A stretch of 18,186 nucleotides of DNA from Auxenochlorella pyrenoidosa (Eukaryota; Chlorophyta; Trebouxiophyceae; Chlorellales; Chlorellaceae): the NCBI GenBank assembly GCA_001430745.1, contig KQ482011.1, positions 599,430 to 617,615 of the forward strand, given 5' to 3'. Below the pieces are notes generated by a model, which did not search any database, was not told where the DNA came from, and saw only the letters and a program-made list of their open reading frames with translations. The translations under genes were made by a program, and so were the position numbers. Positions 1 to 10,799 of the stretch are shown here, in pieces (the first letter of the stretch is position 1; the number at the start of each line of letters is the position of its first letter).

Positions 1-1
1 C

Positions 2-528
2 CACGCCGCGGCGGCGCTGTACCTGACGGCTGTGGAGTCGACGGCGCGTGCCGCGCCGGGGCGGCCCACACGGGCAGAGCTGCTGGGAGAGGAGGGAGAG
101 CTGGCGGCAGTGTACCGGCTGGCCTGCCAGGCGCAGCGGGCAGAGCCTGGCAGCGAGGCGACGCTGCAGGCGTGTTTCTGTGGTGCTTAGAACCTCAGGG
201 TGTGCCAGCAGTGGGTGCCTTGCAGGAGCTTGCTGCGCGGGCACTTACAGCATGCCAGATGCGAGCAGTGCCAGATGCGAGCAGCAGTTGCTGACAGTGG
301 GGCAGGCTGAAGGAGGGGGGTGACACGGTGCACAGCGGCGCCAGTCATTCACCACGGCCTGCATGTGCAGCTGCCTCCCTGCTTCAGCTCCCCCTGCCCC
401 ACTGTAACCTGGCCTGCCCCCTCCCCTGCATGCCGCAGGCACTAGATGCTTTGAAGCAGGAGGTGGCAGCGCTGCTGGAGCGCCAGGGGACGGCAGCCCT
501 CTATGCTGAGCAGTCCAGCCACACCTGA
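2..528 (+). CDS. 3' end of an unrecognised helical protein gene (two exons, 5' end outside window)
   Basis: The open frame enters from the left edge (frame starting at base 2), is read to 169, and continues in 439-528 with TGA at 526-528. The first part reads HAAAALYLTAVESTARAAP and onward to SEATLQ. The second begins ALDALKQEVAALLERQG and ends in SSHT. Both parts are Ala/Leu/Glu-rich and look helical, and the junction reads as a continuous helix. Joining them in phase 0 requires a GC donor (CTGCAG|GCGTGT at 170) with acceptor CCGCAG at 438. Using the GT at 172 puts a stop two codons after the join. If there is no intron, the frame ends at TAG 188-190 after six more codons. I do not recognise the family, and no catalytic motif is visible in the roughly 85 residues available. 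It is convergent with the ZIP4-like gene. Confidence 0.5.
253..284 (+). repeat. perfect 16-bp tandem duplication in an intron
   Basis: The unit tgccagatgcgagcag occurs at 253-268 and again, identical, at 269-284, inside the proposed intron 170-438 of the left-edge gene. It looks like a recent replication-slippage duplication; no function is implied. Confidence 0.9.
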
Positions 529-734
529 GGGCGCGGCAGGCCAGCCTTTAAGGGCAGGCCTGATCAGCCCGTGCTCTCTGTGCCTTAGGTTTGGACCCTC
601 GCTCCTATGGTGTTAACAATGTACACTGCCCTGGCGATGCATGCATGCTACATATGACCTCGTAAAAAGAAAGGGATATGAATTCCAGCCGTGAATGGCA
701 TCACAAGCTCCGCCCTTGCGGGCCCCCCGCTCAG
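529..734. other. convergent intergenic spacer
   Basis: These 206 bp separate the stop codons of the left-edge gene (+) and the ZIP4-like gene (-), so both 3' UTRs must lie or overlap here. The spacer is noticeably more AT-rich around 595-680 than its surroundings. No TGTAA-type algal polyadenylation signal is visible on either strand. Confidence 0.6.
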
Positions 735-3700
735 TCACCTCTCGCGCGCGCCTGCTGCGCCGCTGGCCAGCATGCCCCGGGTCTTTTGCAGCTCCGCCTC
801 CATCCTCTCCTGCAAACATGGGACGGCGTGCCAAGGGCAGGCCGGTGGGTGCCTTCCTGCAGACCGTCGCTGCTGCCAGACCAAGATGCCCTCCCCTGCC
901 CTCAGCGGAGCAGCCGCGTGAGCTAGCCCGGCATGGCTGGGGCATTGCTTGGGCTGCTGCTCCAGAGGCAGCAAACCGGGGGCGCTCACGTCCGTCCTGC
1001 TCAAGGCACTCGGAAGTGCCCCTCACCCGGTGCTGCGCCGCCATGCTGGCCTCTGCATGGCACAGCGCGCCCAGCGTCCAGGCCTGAAAGCGCTCAGCCT
1101 CGGCGGCGCGCCCCAGCCGGGCGTGCACGGCGCCGCGGTTCCAAGCTGTGGTGACGAGCCAGCCCACCTCCTGCGGAGTGGCAAAAGCAGGTTTGGGGAA
1201 GGCTGGGCGGGCGGCGGAGGGCACCCACCTTGCCTCCTGCCGTAGATTGCCGGGAAAGCAGGGAGTGGAGATGGGGCATTGCAGGGACGGTGCGGGGTGG
1301 CTGGCGGCAGCAGCTCGCCAATGGGGAGCGGCAGTTGCGAAGCAGTCACAAGGGCAGTGTTCCCGGGGGTCGCAAGGGGCGGTGGGAGCGCAGAATCTTC
1401 CATAGAGGAGACACGTAAAATTTTATACACCCCGCGGCTCACCAAGGGAGGGAAGGACCCAGCGGGCTCAGCGGACAGCAGCCCGGAGGCCTCGCCCAGC
1501 CAGTGCAGCCGGCCGGCGTCGTCGGGCGTCAGCTCGATGAGGGAGCGCAGCGTCTGCCAAGGGGGAGGGACGTGTACAAAAAGGGACAGCGCATGGGGCG
1601 GTGGCAGTGGAATGGACAGCTGATGAGGCTGTGCAGTGGAATGGGCAGGAGGGCTGGGACCCTGCCGGTTTGCTGGCGGGGGCGTACGAACGGACGCACA
1701 CAATGGCGGCCACAGCTGCATGGGCAGGCCCTGCGGGGGCTCCCTGCCTCACCTCTGCCACCTGGGCGCACTCCATGGGCGCCTGCGCCGTCAGGCGCTG
1801 CAGCCGCCCCTCCAGCGCTGCCTTGATCACGTCTGTGCAGGGCTGGGCCCCGGCAGGCTGGCCGGCGCGGGCCCAGGCGGCGGCCATCGCAAAGTGCTGG
1901 GCGCCAAAGGCAGGCAGGGCGCGGGCGCGGGCCAGGGCCTCCAGCTGGCCCTGGGCGTTGCCAGCCAGCCAGGCCAGCTTGAACTCCTGCTGGGCGCAAA
2001 GGCAGGGGCGTGGTGTGATGCCGGTGCTGTGAGGGGCAGCTGCAGCTGCACAGCAAAGCATTCAGGAGCGCGCAAGCTGGCGGCGCTTGAGAGAGGTAAG
2101 GGAGCTGTCTGCGAAGGATGGGCTGCAGTGCGAGAGCCAGGGGATATCCAGGCTGGCACCAGCGCCAAGTATGCCAGCACACCACGGTGGCTGAGTTAAG
2201 CAAGAGCTAGCAAGAGCGGCCCACCAGCAGGTGCAGGAAGACGTCGCTCTTTGGGTCCCCCCCTGAGCCGCCCAGCTGCGCCTCCAGCTCAGCAAGGGCA
2301 GAAGCTGCCGCCCAGGCCTGCTGGATGTAGGACTGGGCCAAGGCCAGGCTGGCCACGCTGCCCGGCTCGCCGGCTGCCGCCTGGCTCGGCCCCGCATCCG
2401 CAGACGCATCTGCAGGCGCAGCAGCCGTGGCGCCCCGCTCGGCGGCTGCCTGCTCAACGTGCACGTCGCAGGCGCTGGCTGCGGCCATGAGGAAGGCCAT
2501 CTGGGGATGGATGGAAAACGAGGAGGATACGGCAGCAGCGAGGATTTTCGCGCCCTCTGCTCAAGATAGTGTGCCTGAGCACCACATACAAGCAACGCAC
2601 AGCAGTAGATCAGTGGAGCGGTGAAGAGGCAAGCCCACGCCCCCACCACACCCTGCCCGCGCACCTTTTGCCTGTGCAGCATCACAACGGAGGGCGCCGG
2701 CAGAGCAGCACAGATCTCCCCGCACACCGCCAGCAGCACTGCAGACTGCTGCAGCGCGCCGCCTGAACCGGCTGCCTGCCCAGCATTCCAGGCCTGCGCA
2801 GCAGGAAAGCCCAAGGGCGCCAGGTCCGGGGGTTACACACCCTGACACCTCTCACAGTCTGCATCTGCGCGGCTGATGCCGACCCTATGCTTGCAAACCC
2901 GGTCACCTGGGCTGTGAACCACTCCTGCTGCAGGGGCCGCCCCTCGTGCAGGGCGAAGAAGGCCTCTGGGCCCACTGCCCGCATGCGCTCCACCGCTTGG
3001 TCAAACATACGCGCCAGCTGGCAGTGCCGAGAAGACGTGGTGCCGTCAGATGCAGCGCCTGCAGCCTGAGAGCCGCGTGCGGCGCTGTCAGTGTCGTCTG
3101 CCAGCAGCAGGTGGATCAGGTTTTGAAACACAGTGGCCTCAAAGCCAGGGGCCTGCAGGCAGCTTGATGTTGCCAAGCCGGCGCCACCATTGGCAGTGCC
3201 TTGCGGGACTGTGCTTGATGCACTGCACTGATCCAGGAGGCACTGCAGGGCCTGCTGAGCAGCGGCGGTGGCCCCTGCATCCATGGCCTGCACGCAGGCG
3301 ATGCGCAGAGCATCCGGCTGCGCGGCGCAGCAGCCAGCCAGGGCCGCCACCGCGGCCGTCGCGCCCGCCTCGCTGCCGGCACCCAGGTGCGCAGACAGGC
3401 GCAGCATTGCGGTGGGGACGCTGCCGGGCTCCAGCTTGTCAGCTTGCTCAAGAAACTCCAGCGCTCTGCCAGGGGGAGGGAGCGTCGCATGCACACCGCA
3501 TTGAGGACGGGCGCTGAAAACTCCCCGCCGGCCACCAGCTCTGAACACTGGCGTGAGCTCTTAAGACCCGCAGGTCGCACATTAGGGCACAGCCTCAAGC
3601 AGCTTTCCTCGTGCCCGCTCCCACCACCTACCTGTCAAATCTCTGCGCCCCCAGGCAGCACAGCGCCTGCGCGCGCCGGCACCCTGCGGCTGTGGGGCCC

Positions 3701-6229
3701 TCTGCCAAGCTGTCGCCGCCACCCGGCGCCTGCGGGTCGCCGCCTCTGCTGCTGCCATCATCCAGCAGCGGCAGGGCCGCCGAGAAGAAGGCCAGCGCTG
3801 GGTCGCAGGCGCGCCCGCTGTGCAGGGCAGCCACGGCGTGGTTCCACAGCAGGCCCAGCAGCTCGCGCCGCAGCCCCGCCTCCTCGCACACCCGCTCCAG
3901 CAGCCGTTCATCCCCCGCCAGCTCCAGCACTAACGCCTCTGCCGCGCCGGCCTCCTCGCTGGCCGCCCAGCAGTCTGCGCCCTCGCCGCTGCCCACGCCC
4001 CCGGCGGCTGCTTGGGTGGCGGCGGCGGCAGCGCTGGCTGCCTTGAGGGCTGCACGGGCAAGCTCCACAGCCACCCCCGGCTCGTCCGCAAAGCGCTCTA
4101 GCACTGTGCTCAGCGCACACCTGCACGCAGGACAGCCGGAGCAGTGGGATAGGTTGAGAAGGCGCGCATTGAGACAGTACCTGATGTGGGTACTTGCTGC
4201 GCGAACGCAGCAGGTATGTCAGTCCGCCAGGCAGCAAGGGCACCCGTCCAAACAGCAAGGCTCGCCTGGCCATGCGGGCGCCGCCTGGCGCCGCCAGCAC
4301 GGCCTGCAGGCCCGCGAGGCAGCCCTCTGGGGTGGCATCCTCGTGGGACACAAGCGTCAGCAGCTCTGCCTCTGCATCCCCCACCCTGCAGTGCAGAGGA
4401 GGAGCCAGCCCCCAGTCACTGGCAGGGCTGCAATGCCAGGATGTAGCCATTGGCAGGGTAAGCACACTCCACAGGAGGAAACTGAGGTGAGTGTGGTCTC
4501 TCGAGCCGCACCTGCCAGCAAGCAGCAGCACGCGCAGCGACAGAAAGGTGGTGGCAAAGTGGGCATCCGCTGCTGGGTCTGCCAGCGAGCTCAGCGCCTG
4601 CAGGCACGCCTGCGCCTGCTCCGCCTCCCCTGCCTCCACGCTGCAGAGGGTCAGCAGCGCCAGCACCTGCAATCACGGGAGCAAAAGGGCAAAATTAGTA
4701 GACAGAACCGGTTGCAAAAACATGTGAAAACACTACATGCAGCAGCGCTGCTGGGTCCCGCTGACAGGGGGCAGTTGGCGTGCAGCCCAGGCTCGTCCTC
4801 CCATCCACTCACACTGGCACCCATCGCCTGCATCTCAGCCGCCACAGCGGCAAGCTCCCCATCCTCTGCATCTGGCTCCACATCCATCTGGGACAGGAAC
4901 TCGTAGGCGATGTTCAGCAGGGGCGTAGCTGCCGCATGCTGGCCGGCCTGCAGCGGCGGCATGCAGGACAGGTGGTGCAGGGCGTGAGGGGAGACGAGCA
5001 GGCACCGAACAGCTCGGGCATGGAGCGGGCAGGTATCAGCCGGCTTCTGCTGGCCAATGCATTTGCCGCAAAAAAAGTACCAGCAAGGCTCACCTTGGCA
5101 AGCGCCTCCCCCTGCTCATGCAGCGCCCGGATGAGGCGCAGGCAGAAGGCCCGGCCCTCGGGCTGCGGCAGGCAGGGGTCTGAGACAAACGCCTGCGCCT
5201 GCTGGATCAGCCCCGTGCTGAGCACCTGCAGGGCGCGGGGGCAGCGAATAACAGGGGTTTCGATTGACATTCACTCACATGTGGAGGCCTGCAGCTCAGG
5301 AGTGACCAATGAATGCAATGCAAGAGCTGCAAGCCTCGCTGCGACGAGCGCAACGCTGGCTCTGTCCCTCCCAAGAGCGGGCCCCCGGGGCACCCTGCAC
5401 TGAGCACCCACCTGCTGCCGCAGGCGCAGGGACGCCCGCAGCCGGTCCAGCAGCAGGCTGAACAGCAGCTCTGCACAGTCCTGGTGCAGCGGGCCACGGC
5501 CGCGCTGCTCAAAGCACAGCGTCGGGAGGCCGTGCCCCGTTGCTGCCTCGGCGCCACGAGACAGCACCGCCTCGGCTGCTTCAAGCTCTCCCAGGTCTGC
5601 CAGGGCTTGGCCGCACTGCACAGGAGTGGGTCACAGGGCGATTACGTAGCATGCTGAACGAAATGGCAGCACCCAGCGGAATGACAAGGGGTGCGAGGCA
5701 GGGGCCCGCCGAAATGGCACACACAAGCGCCGCGCAACCTGCTGCTCCCTGGCAGCTCACTCGGTGGTGGAAGCGGACAAGGTGCAGCGCGTCCTGCTGG
5801 CGCGGCAGGCTGCCGGGGGCCAGCAGGCTGGAGAGGTCGCATGCCGCCTGCAGCAGGGTAGCGGCAGCTACGCCGCGCTGCCCGCCCCTGCCAGTGCCGC
5901 CGTCGGCCTCCTCGCTGCTCTCACTGGGGTCCAGCTCGATGCTGGCGTTCTGCAGCATGGCAGGGAGGCAAGGATGGATGACGCAGGCTTCTCTGGGCTC
6001 AACCAGGACGTGTAAGGCTGTGAACTCGCAGCCTCACCCAGAGGGATGCAGCAGCCTCCCACAGGCGCTTTTGGTTCACTGCTCCTGGCTGGCCCTGGCT
6101 CCTGGCCACCGCCAAGGCTGCTGCACAAGCCGAGCGCAGCCCCTCCAGCTGCTCTGGCGAGGGTCTGGGGCCCAGGGCGGCGCCCTTGGCTGTGAGGCTC
6201 TTCAATGCAGCTCCAAGGGCGTCCTCCAT
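735..6229 (-). CDS. ZIP4: SPO22/ZIP4/TEX11-like meiotic crossover protein (TPR superhelix), 15 exons
   Basis: Exons, in transcription order: 6229-6038, 5949-5761, 5615-5412, 5225-5094, 4947-4813, 4666-4512, 4385-4194, 4120-3632, 3465-2907, 2793-2665, 2500-2225, 1989-1753, 1553-1443, 1170-1027, 809-735. They join in frame to 1073 codons including TGA (1072 aa), near the roughly 940 aa usual for plant ZIP4 and TEX11. The protein is a continuous run of Ala/Leu-rich TPR-like helical pairs. Three WN signatures, spaced as in the SPO22 family, support the call: LLWNHAVAALHSG near residue 490, EWFTAQAWNAG near 745, and GWLVTTAWNRGAVHARLGR near 1003. Family members are ZMM proteins that scaffold crossover designation and synapsis on meiotic chromosomes. 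Eleven of 14 introns are phase 0. The start MEDALGAALKS at 6229 is preceded in frame by another Met at 6337. The exon 7/8 junction is the weakest: I used AGCAA|GTACCC because the better-looking donor at 4180 does not match the phase of exon 8. Family assignment is by recognition, not by search. Confidence 0.75.
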
Positions 6230-6394
6230 TGTGAGCAGGGATAGGAAGAATGATGGCCTGCTCCGGAAGAGCTGCCCTCGCTGCTGCCTGCGCTGCGCCG
6301 CCTGTGGCTTTAAAGTCTGCGGCGCAGTGCAAGCCATGCCAATTCACTGTGAGAAACATTCTACATCTCATTCAGCAGCTACATGAAGCAGCTC
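6230..6394 (-). promoter_or_regulatory. very short spacer between two tandem genes; presumed ZIP4 promoter/5' UTR and MFS 3' UTR
   Basis: Only 165 bp lie between the MFS stop codon (6395) and the ZIP4 start (6229), both on the minus strand. The 3' UTR of one and the promoter plus 5' UTR of the other must be packed here or overlap. If the in-frame Met at 6337 is the ZIP4 start, the gap falls to 57 bp. No recognisable promoter element or polyadenylation signal was seen. Confidence 0.4.
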
Positions 6395-9300
6395 TCAGGC
6401 TTGTCTTGCAGTGCCCTGCCTCGCTGCCGCCTCGGAAACCAGCGCCGCGTGTTCGCTGCCGCAGGACCCCGCCAGCCACCCTGCCGCCTGGCTTGCAGCC
6501 TCCGCTGGCTGCAGCTCTGACAGCGGCCGATCCGACAGCTGCACCGAGCTGGGGCTGCTAACAGAAGCGCACGGGTCGATCAGCAGTGCAGTGCCCTCCT
6601 CCAGCTCATGGGAGGTCTCCCTGCAGAGGTTGGGCGGCACAGTGGCAGGCAAGCTCAACGTGGGTGCTGGCTGGCGAGGGCCATTCGACTGCAGAGAGGA
6701 TCCGAAATTCCGCGCAACGTTGAACTGCACTGCCTTGTGCCGCAGCCAGGGCAGCGCCCAGCACCCACCTGAGCTCGCTGAGCTGGCGGCGCAGAGCGGC
6801 CTCCTTGTCTGCTGGGTACGTCCAGTGCAGGCCTGGCGGGCGGGGGCCGAGGAACGGAGGGCGCCTGGGCATGGCGTAACCAGCACGCCCCGCTTGTGGG
6901 TGCTGTGGGTGCTGCCCGGCCATGCAAGCAGCATGAAGCGATGCAAGACTCGCACTGCAAACACCATCGTCGGTCCATTGCTGACTCCAAGAGCGCTGGA
7001 GCCTGTCACCCGCCCACCCGTGTAGAGGGCGAGGGTGAAGCACCAGGGCACGACCATGAAGGCCAGCAGGGCGCTGCCCAGCGCCTCGGCGTTCGCCAGG
7101 TCCCGTTCTCGGTCGTGCGTGACTGCACCCGGGCAGGGGGGCCCGCTCATTTGGCACAGCGTCCAGGCAGCAGCGGGAGCTGCTCGTCAGATTGCAGGGG
7201 CTGAAGCTGCAACCGGGTGACCCTCCCGTCAGCTGCCTAGCTACAATCGGGCGCGAGGTGGGCCGCCTCTGACAAGCAGCGACAGACTGCAGGCAGCGCA
7301 GGCAGCCCCTCTGGCTGCACACCCTCGCTGCACCTGTGCCCGCGCCGCTGAAGCCAAAGATGCGCTCCGCCAGCTTGCCCACCAGCGGCGCCGAGCAGGC
7401 CGCCACGGCGCCTGCGCAGGGCAGCGGGCGGCCGGGCACGGCATGCGCCGCTTTGACCGACCCTTTGACCGGCCCTTTGACTGATGTCAATACGCTGTGG
7501 GTGTGCCTGGAGCCGCAATTCAGAGGTTGAGCAAAACGGCTTGTTGGGGGGCTAAAAAAACAGCAGCACCCACAGCAGTCAACGGCCTGCCCCGCCTCAC
7601 CCTCGAAGCAGCGGTCGAAAGCGTAGACCAGCGACCGCTGCCGGGGCGGCACCACCTCGGCAAATGCAGGGTTGTTGAAGGCGGGGGCCGGCCAGGCCTT
7701 GAGCAGCGCAAAGGAGAGAAGCACGGCGGCGTAGGCGGCCACAGTGGAGGGGCGGCCGTCGCGAGGCAGGCCCTGCGGGCAGGCCAGGCCAGGCCAGGTC
7801 ATGCCAGTGGGAGCATGTTCAGGCGGTTTCCAGGCAAGGCTTCATGCCCAGTGGACTGCACCTGTGTGCCGCGACACGTCAAGGCGCAGGGACACGCGGT
7901 GACGATCGCTGCGGTGGAGGCAGCAGCGGCAGGCATGCAAGGGCGGAGCAAACGCGTCCCAGCGGGCCCTGCAGACCCCTGCCAGCTGCCACACCTTCAT
8001 CAGCAGGATGGCGTACGGAATGCCGATGCTGACAGAGAACTGCAGACCGGGGCACCGAGCACGCCAGCTTGTAAACACCAGCCTGCCGAGCCACCGGCGC
8101 TCCTTGCTCTCCAGGCACAGCTGCTGCGCCCCACCCGCCCATATCAGCTTATCAGCAAAGTATCCAGCTGGAGGGCCGAACACTCTGCACTCTGCTTCAG
8201 CACAGCACGCAGGCACTCACCTGCGTGACGGCCAGGCGGCCGTGGTTGGGCCAGCGCTTGGCGGCGGCATCGCCCACAAACCCGCCGATGAGGCCGCCCA
8301 CCGCAGTGCCTGCAGAAAAAGTCGTTGCAAGCAGTGAGCTCGGCTGACTGGCGCGGCAAATGCCCTGGCGGTGGCAACCGTGCCGTACAGCAGCTGAACC
8401 GCATGCAGGAAGGCAGGTCACGGACGGGCTGAGAGAGCGAAAGTTTTGCCACATACAGGCAAGCCACCACCATGCCCTCATGCTGAACTGGCTCTCAGCT
8501 GCCTTCCTCTTAAAAAACACCTTCCTTATCCCTATCCCTTCTCCTCATTTCCGCTTGCCTGCCAGGAAGAGCGCCACCAGGGCGGAAGCCTGGGCGTCGC
8601 TCATGCCGCAGAGCTGCAGGTAGAGGGTGAGGAAGACGAGGGCGGACCAAGGGGTGCTGCCCGCGATGCCCTGCTGGCGAGGGGGGGGGGGGGGGTCGGG
8701 GGGGGTGCTATTGGTGGTGTGCGAGGGGGGAAGTTGGGTTGGGTGGATGTGGGGTGGTGGGTTGAGTGGGGCTCGGCAAGGGTGGGAGGGGCGAACAAGT
8801 TGGCGGAGGCAGGGGGAGCGACAGGAGAAAAGACGGGTTCCGCTGCCAAACACGCCTTGGGAAAGCAGCACGTGGCGTGGGGGCTGCTTGGAAGCTGTCC
8901 CTAGGTTGAGGCGTCCGTCCCCACGTGCGCTCCCCGCGGCCCCCGGCTTGCCTGCACCACGATCAGGACAAACGTGGGCACCCGCAGCACGCACAGCACC
9001 TCGGCGCAGATCCGCCGCGCCTGCTCACGCAGCGGCAGGCCCGGTCCATCACAGGCCCCGACGTGTTGCTGCCGCCCCGATGCTGCCTGCCAGCCGGGCT
9101 CGCCGCTCGGCTCTGCCGCCGCCCACTCCTTGCTGGCTGCCGCGGCGCGCTGGCGCGGGCTGCCGCCCTCCCGGGGCCGCCCCCCAGCGCAGCGGCTGCC
9201 GCTCGCCGTCCCCCCCGCCTGCTGCAGCCTCGCACCAAGGGCTGGCGGGAGCAGCTGCTGCTCCCGGCGCTGCTGCGGGGCTGCCCTGGCAAGGGGGCGT

Positions 9301-10403
9301 CCAGCCAGCTTTGGGGGCGGCATGCTGCTGCTGCCTCAAGGGTTCCTCTGTGAGCAGCAGGTTGGCTACTCCAGCAGCCGCGCTGACGGCGGCCAGGGAG
9401 ACAAAGGCAAAGCGCCAGCCGTCCAGCCCCAGCGGGCGACGCGCGCCTGGGAAGGGGGGGCGCGGGGCGGCACAGGGCAGCAGATTTCCCAGCACGCTTG
9501 GCGGGACGGCCCGGCAATGATCGCAGGCCTTGCCCATCCAAGCACCTGCCCTCACCCCCAGAAAACCCGAGACACACACCTGGCTCGGCTGCACCCACCC
9601 ATATTGGTGGCATACAGCGCTCCCGCCATGCCACCCAGCGCCCCGGTGCAGTACAGCAGGCCAAAGGCGCGGCCGCGGGCGCTGGAAAAGAGGTCGGCCA
9701 CCAGGCTCTGGCAGGCGGGCAGCACCAAGGCCAGCCCTAGGCCGTTGACCGCCCACACTGCCGCGCCGCTGGCCAGGCCGCCGCAGCCGGCAAACGCCGC
9801 TGTGCAGGCCGACCAGAGCAGGCAGCCGGCGCCCACGACGCGGCCGCGGTGCAGGCAGTGGCCTGCGGGGGGTGCCAGCCACGGCAGGGCGTGCCTGTCA
9901 GGGCTAAACTGCCACAGGCGCTCAGGCTGTGCCGCCACGGATCATGCATGGGATGCATGCTGGCACTGGCCTCCAGGCTGCATGGCTGATTACGGCTGTA
10001 CGGCTTGCCTGCGATGCCGCCCAGCGGCGAGCTCAGCGCCTGCACCAGAGCGCGGCACAGCGTGAGGTAACCCAGCTGCGTGGGGGTGGCGCCCCACGAG
10101 GCGCCGATGAAGCGGTAGACCGCGGGCAGCATCTGCTTGGTGGGGGCGGAAGGGCGGTGCTGTGCCAAGAGGGTGTGGGGAAGGGAGCAGCTGCGGCGAC
10201 AGCTGCAGGATGAGCAAAGGCGGACCAGCAGGCCGCCATCCGAGGGGTGGGCCTCTGGGTGCCGCGCGACGCGATACGCAAGCCCCGCGCACCTGCTCAT
10301 CGCACCGCTCCAGCACTGCCGCGAGGTTGACCAGGGCAGCGGTGCGCAGCCAGTGGCGGCAGGGCGCGCCGCTGCCGGCCCGCAGTTCCGCCGGCGCCGC
10401 CAT
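6395..10403 (-). CDS. major facilitator superfamily transporter (plant UNE2/Spinster-like), 13 exons
   Basis: Exons: 10403-10293, 10132-10009, 9862-9599, 9446-9236, 9132-8952, 8670-8559, 8309-8221, 8039-7995, 7772-7601, 7411-7334, 7122-7018, 6832-6769, 6620-6395. They total 594 codons (593 aa). Support: NLAAVLERCDEQMLPAVYR in the first loop (residues 26-44); SPLGGIAG near 72-79 as an N-half motif A; QGIAGSTPWSALVF at the start of the C half; GGLIGGFVGD at 339-348 as the C-half motif A; and THDRERDLANAEALGSA before the last hydrophobic segment. This order matches plant MFS proteins of the UNE2 type. About 12 membrane segments are expected. The substrate cannot be read from sequence. The C-terminal ~75 residues are a soluble Ser/Glu-rich tail. 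Three introns need GC donors (at 10008, 8951 and 8558). The 9133-9235 intron is inferred from a frame change in the central loop and is the least certain junction. Start ATG 10403 is the first in-frame Met before the conserved block. Confidence 0.78.
7451..7486 (+). repeat. three 12-bp tandem units (ctttgaccgacc-type)
   Basis: Three adjacent 12-bp units lie at 7451-7462, 7463-7474 and 7475-7486. The first two differ at one base and the third is diverged at its end. They are inside the MFS intron 7412-7600. This looks like a small degenerate minisatellite. Confidence 0.85.
7781..7798 (+). repeat. short aggcc tandem repeat next to a splice acceptor
   Basis: The 5-bp unit aggcc runs about three and a half times just upstream (in sense) of the MFS acceptor at 7772. 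Read on the sense strand it gives a ggcct series ending in the acceptor CCCGCAG. It is probably a simple slippage tract. Confidence 0.7.
8681..8796 (+). repeat. G-rich tract (15 G, then 9 G, then many short G runs), intronic
   Basis: A run of 15 G (8681-8695) is followed by tc, 9 more G (8698-8706) and a series of 3-6 G runs to about 8796. It lies in the MFS intron 8671-8951. Because the gene is on the minus strand, the RNA carries C runs starting about 10 nt before the acceptor, and the template strand carries the G runs. G-quadruplex formation on the template is plausible. Confidence 0.8.
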
Positions 10404-10799
10404 GCCTTGCCGGGCCCTGCTGCCAGCCCCTTACGGCGCGGGTTTGTGGCTTCCAAGCTTCCGTTCTGCAGTCTCGAGTCTGTCAGGTGGCTTGGAGGGG
10501 CGGGGAGCGCAGAGAATGAAAGGGGTAGCTGGGGTTTTCGGCTGGGACGACTAGACGGGACCCAAGAGGTCTTCAGATTGATCACACCCGATGCAAGAAC
10601 ACATGATTTGGTGCGATGCATCAACCAATGCCGAAGACAAATGAAGCGCAGCTCCGCAGCACGGTGTCGAGACGGCAAAGAGCATGCTGTTTGCGGGATT
10701 GCGCATTACATTCTCCACTGTGACTGTTTTCGAGAGTCTCCAAGGCGCACCTTGCTGCTACCGGCACTCCGCCAGCTGCAGCTGTCCTTGAGCGCCGCT
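10404..10799. promoter_or_regulatory. divergent (possibly bidirectional) promoter region
   Basis: These 396 bp separate the start codons of the MFS gene (-) and the coiled-coil gene (+), so both promoters and 5' UTRs must lie here. The part from about 10560 to 10740 is clearly less GC-rich than the flanks. No TATA box or known motif was recognised. An in-frame ATG at 10641, and further upstream codons, could extend the coiled-coil protein into this region. Confidence 0.5.

Noticed and set aside
3611..4906. 431-codon open frame on the plus strand
   Set aside because: It is antisense to several well-supported ZIP4 exons, and its translation is low-complexity Ala/Ser/Arg/Pro with no recognisable domain. 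Long antisense frames are expected in DNA this rich in GC.
7451..7486. Minisatellite as a regulatory element or mobile-element end
   Set aside because: Three imperfect 12-bp units without terminal inverted repeats or target-site duplication. Slippage explains it.
8974..10065. 363-codon open frame on the plus strand
   Set aside because: It is antisense to MFS exons with conserved motifs, and the translation is Arg/Pro/Ala-rich without family features.
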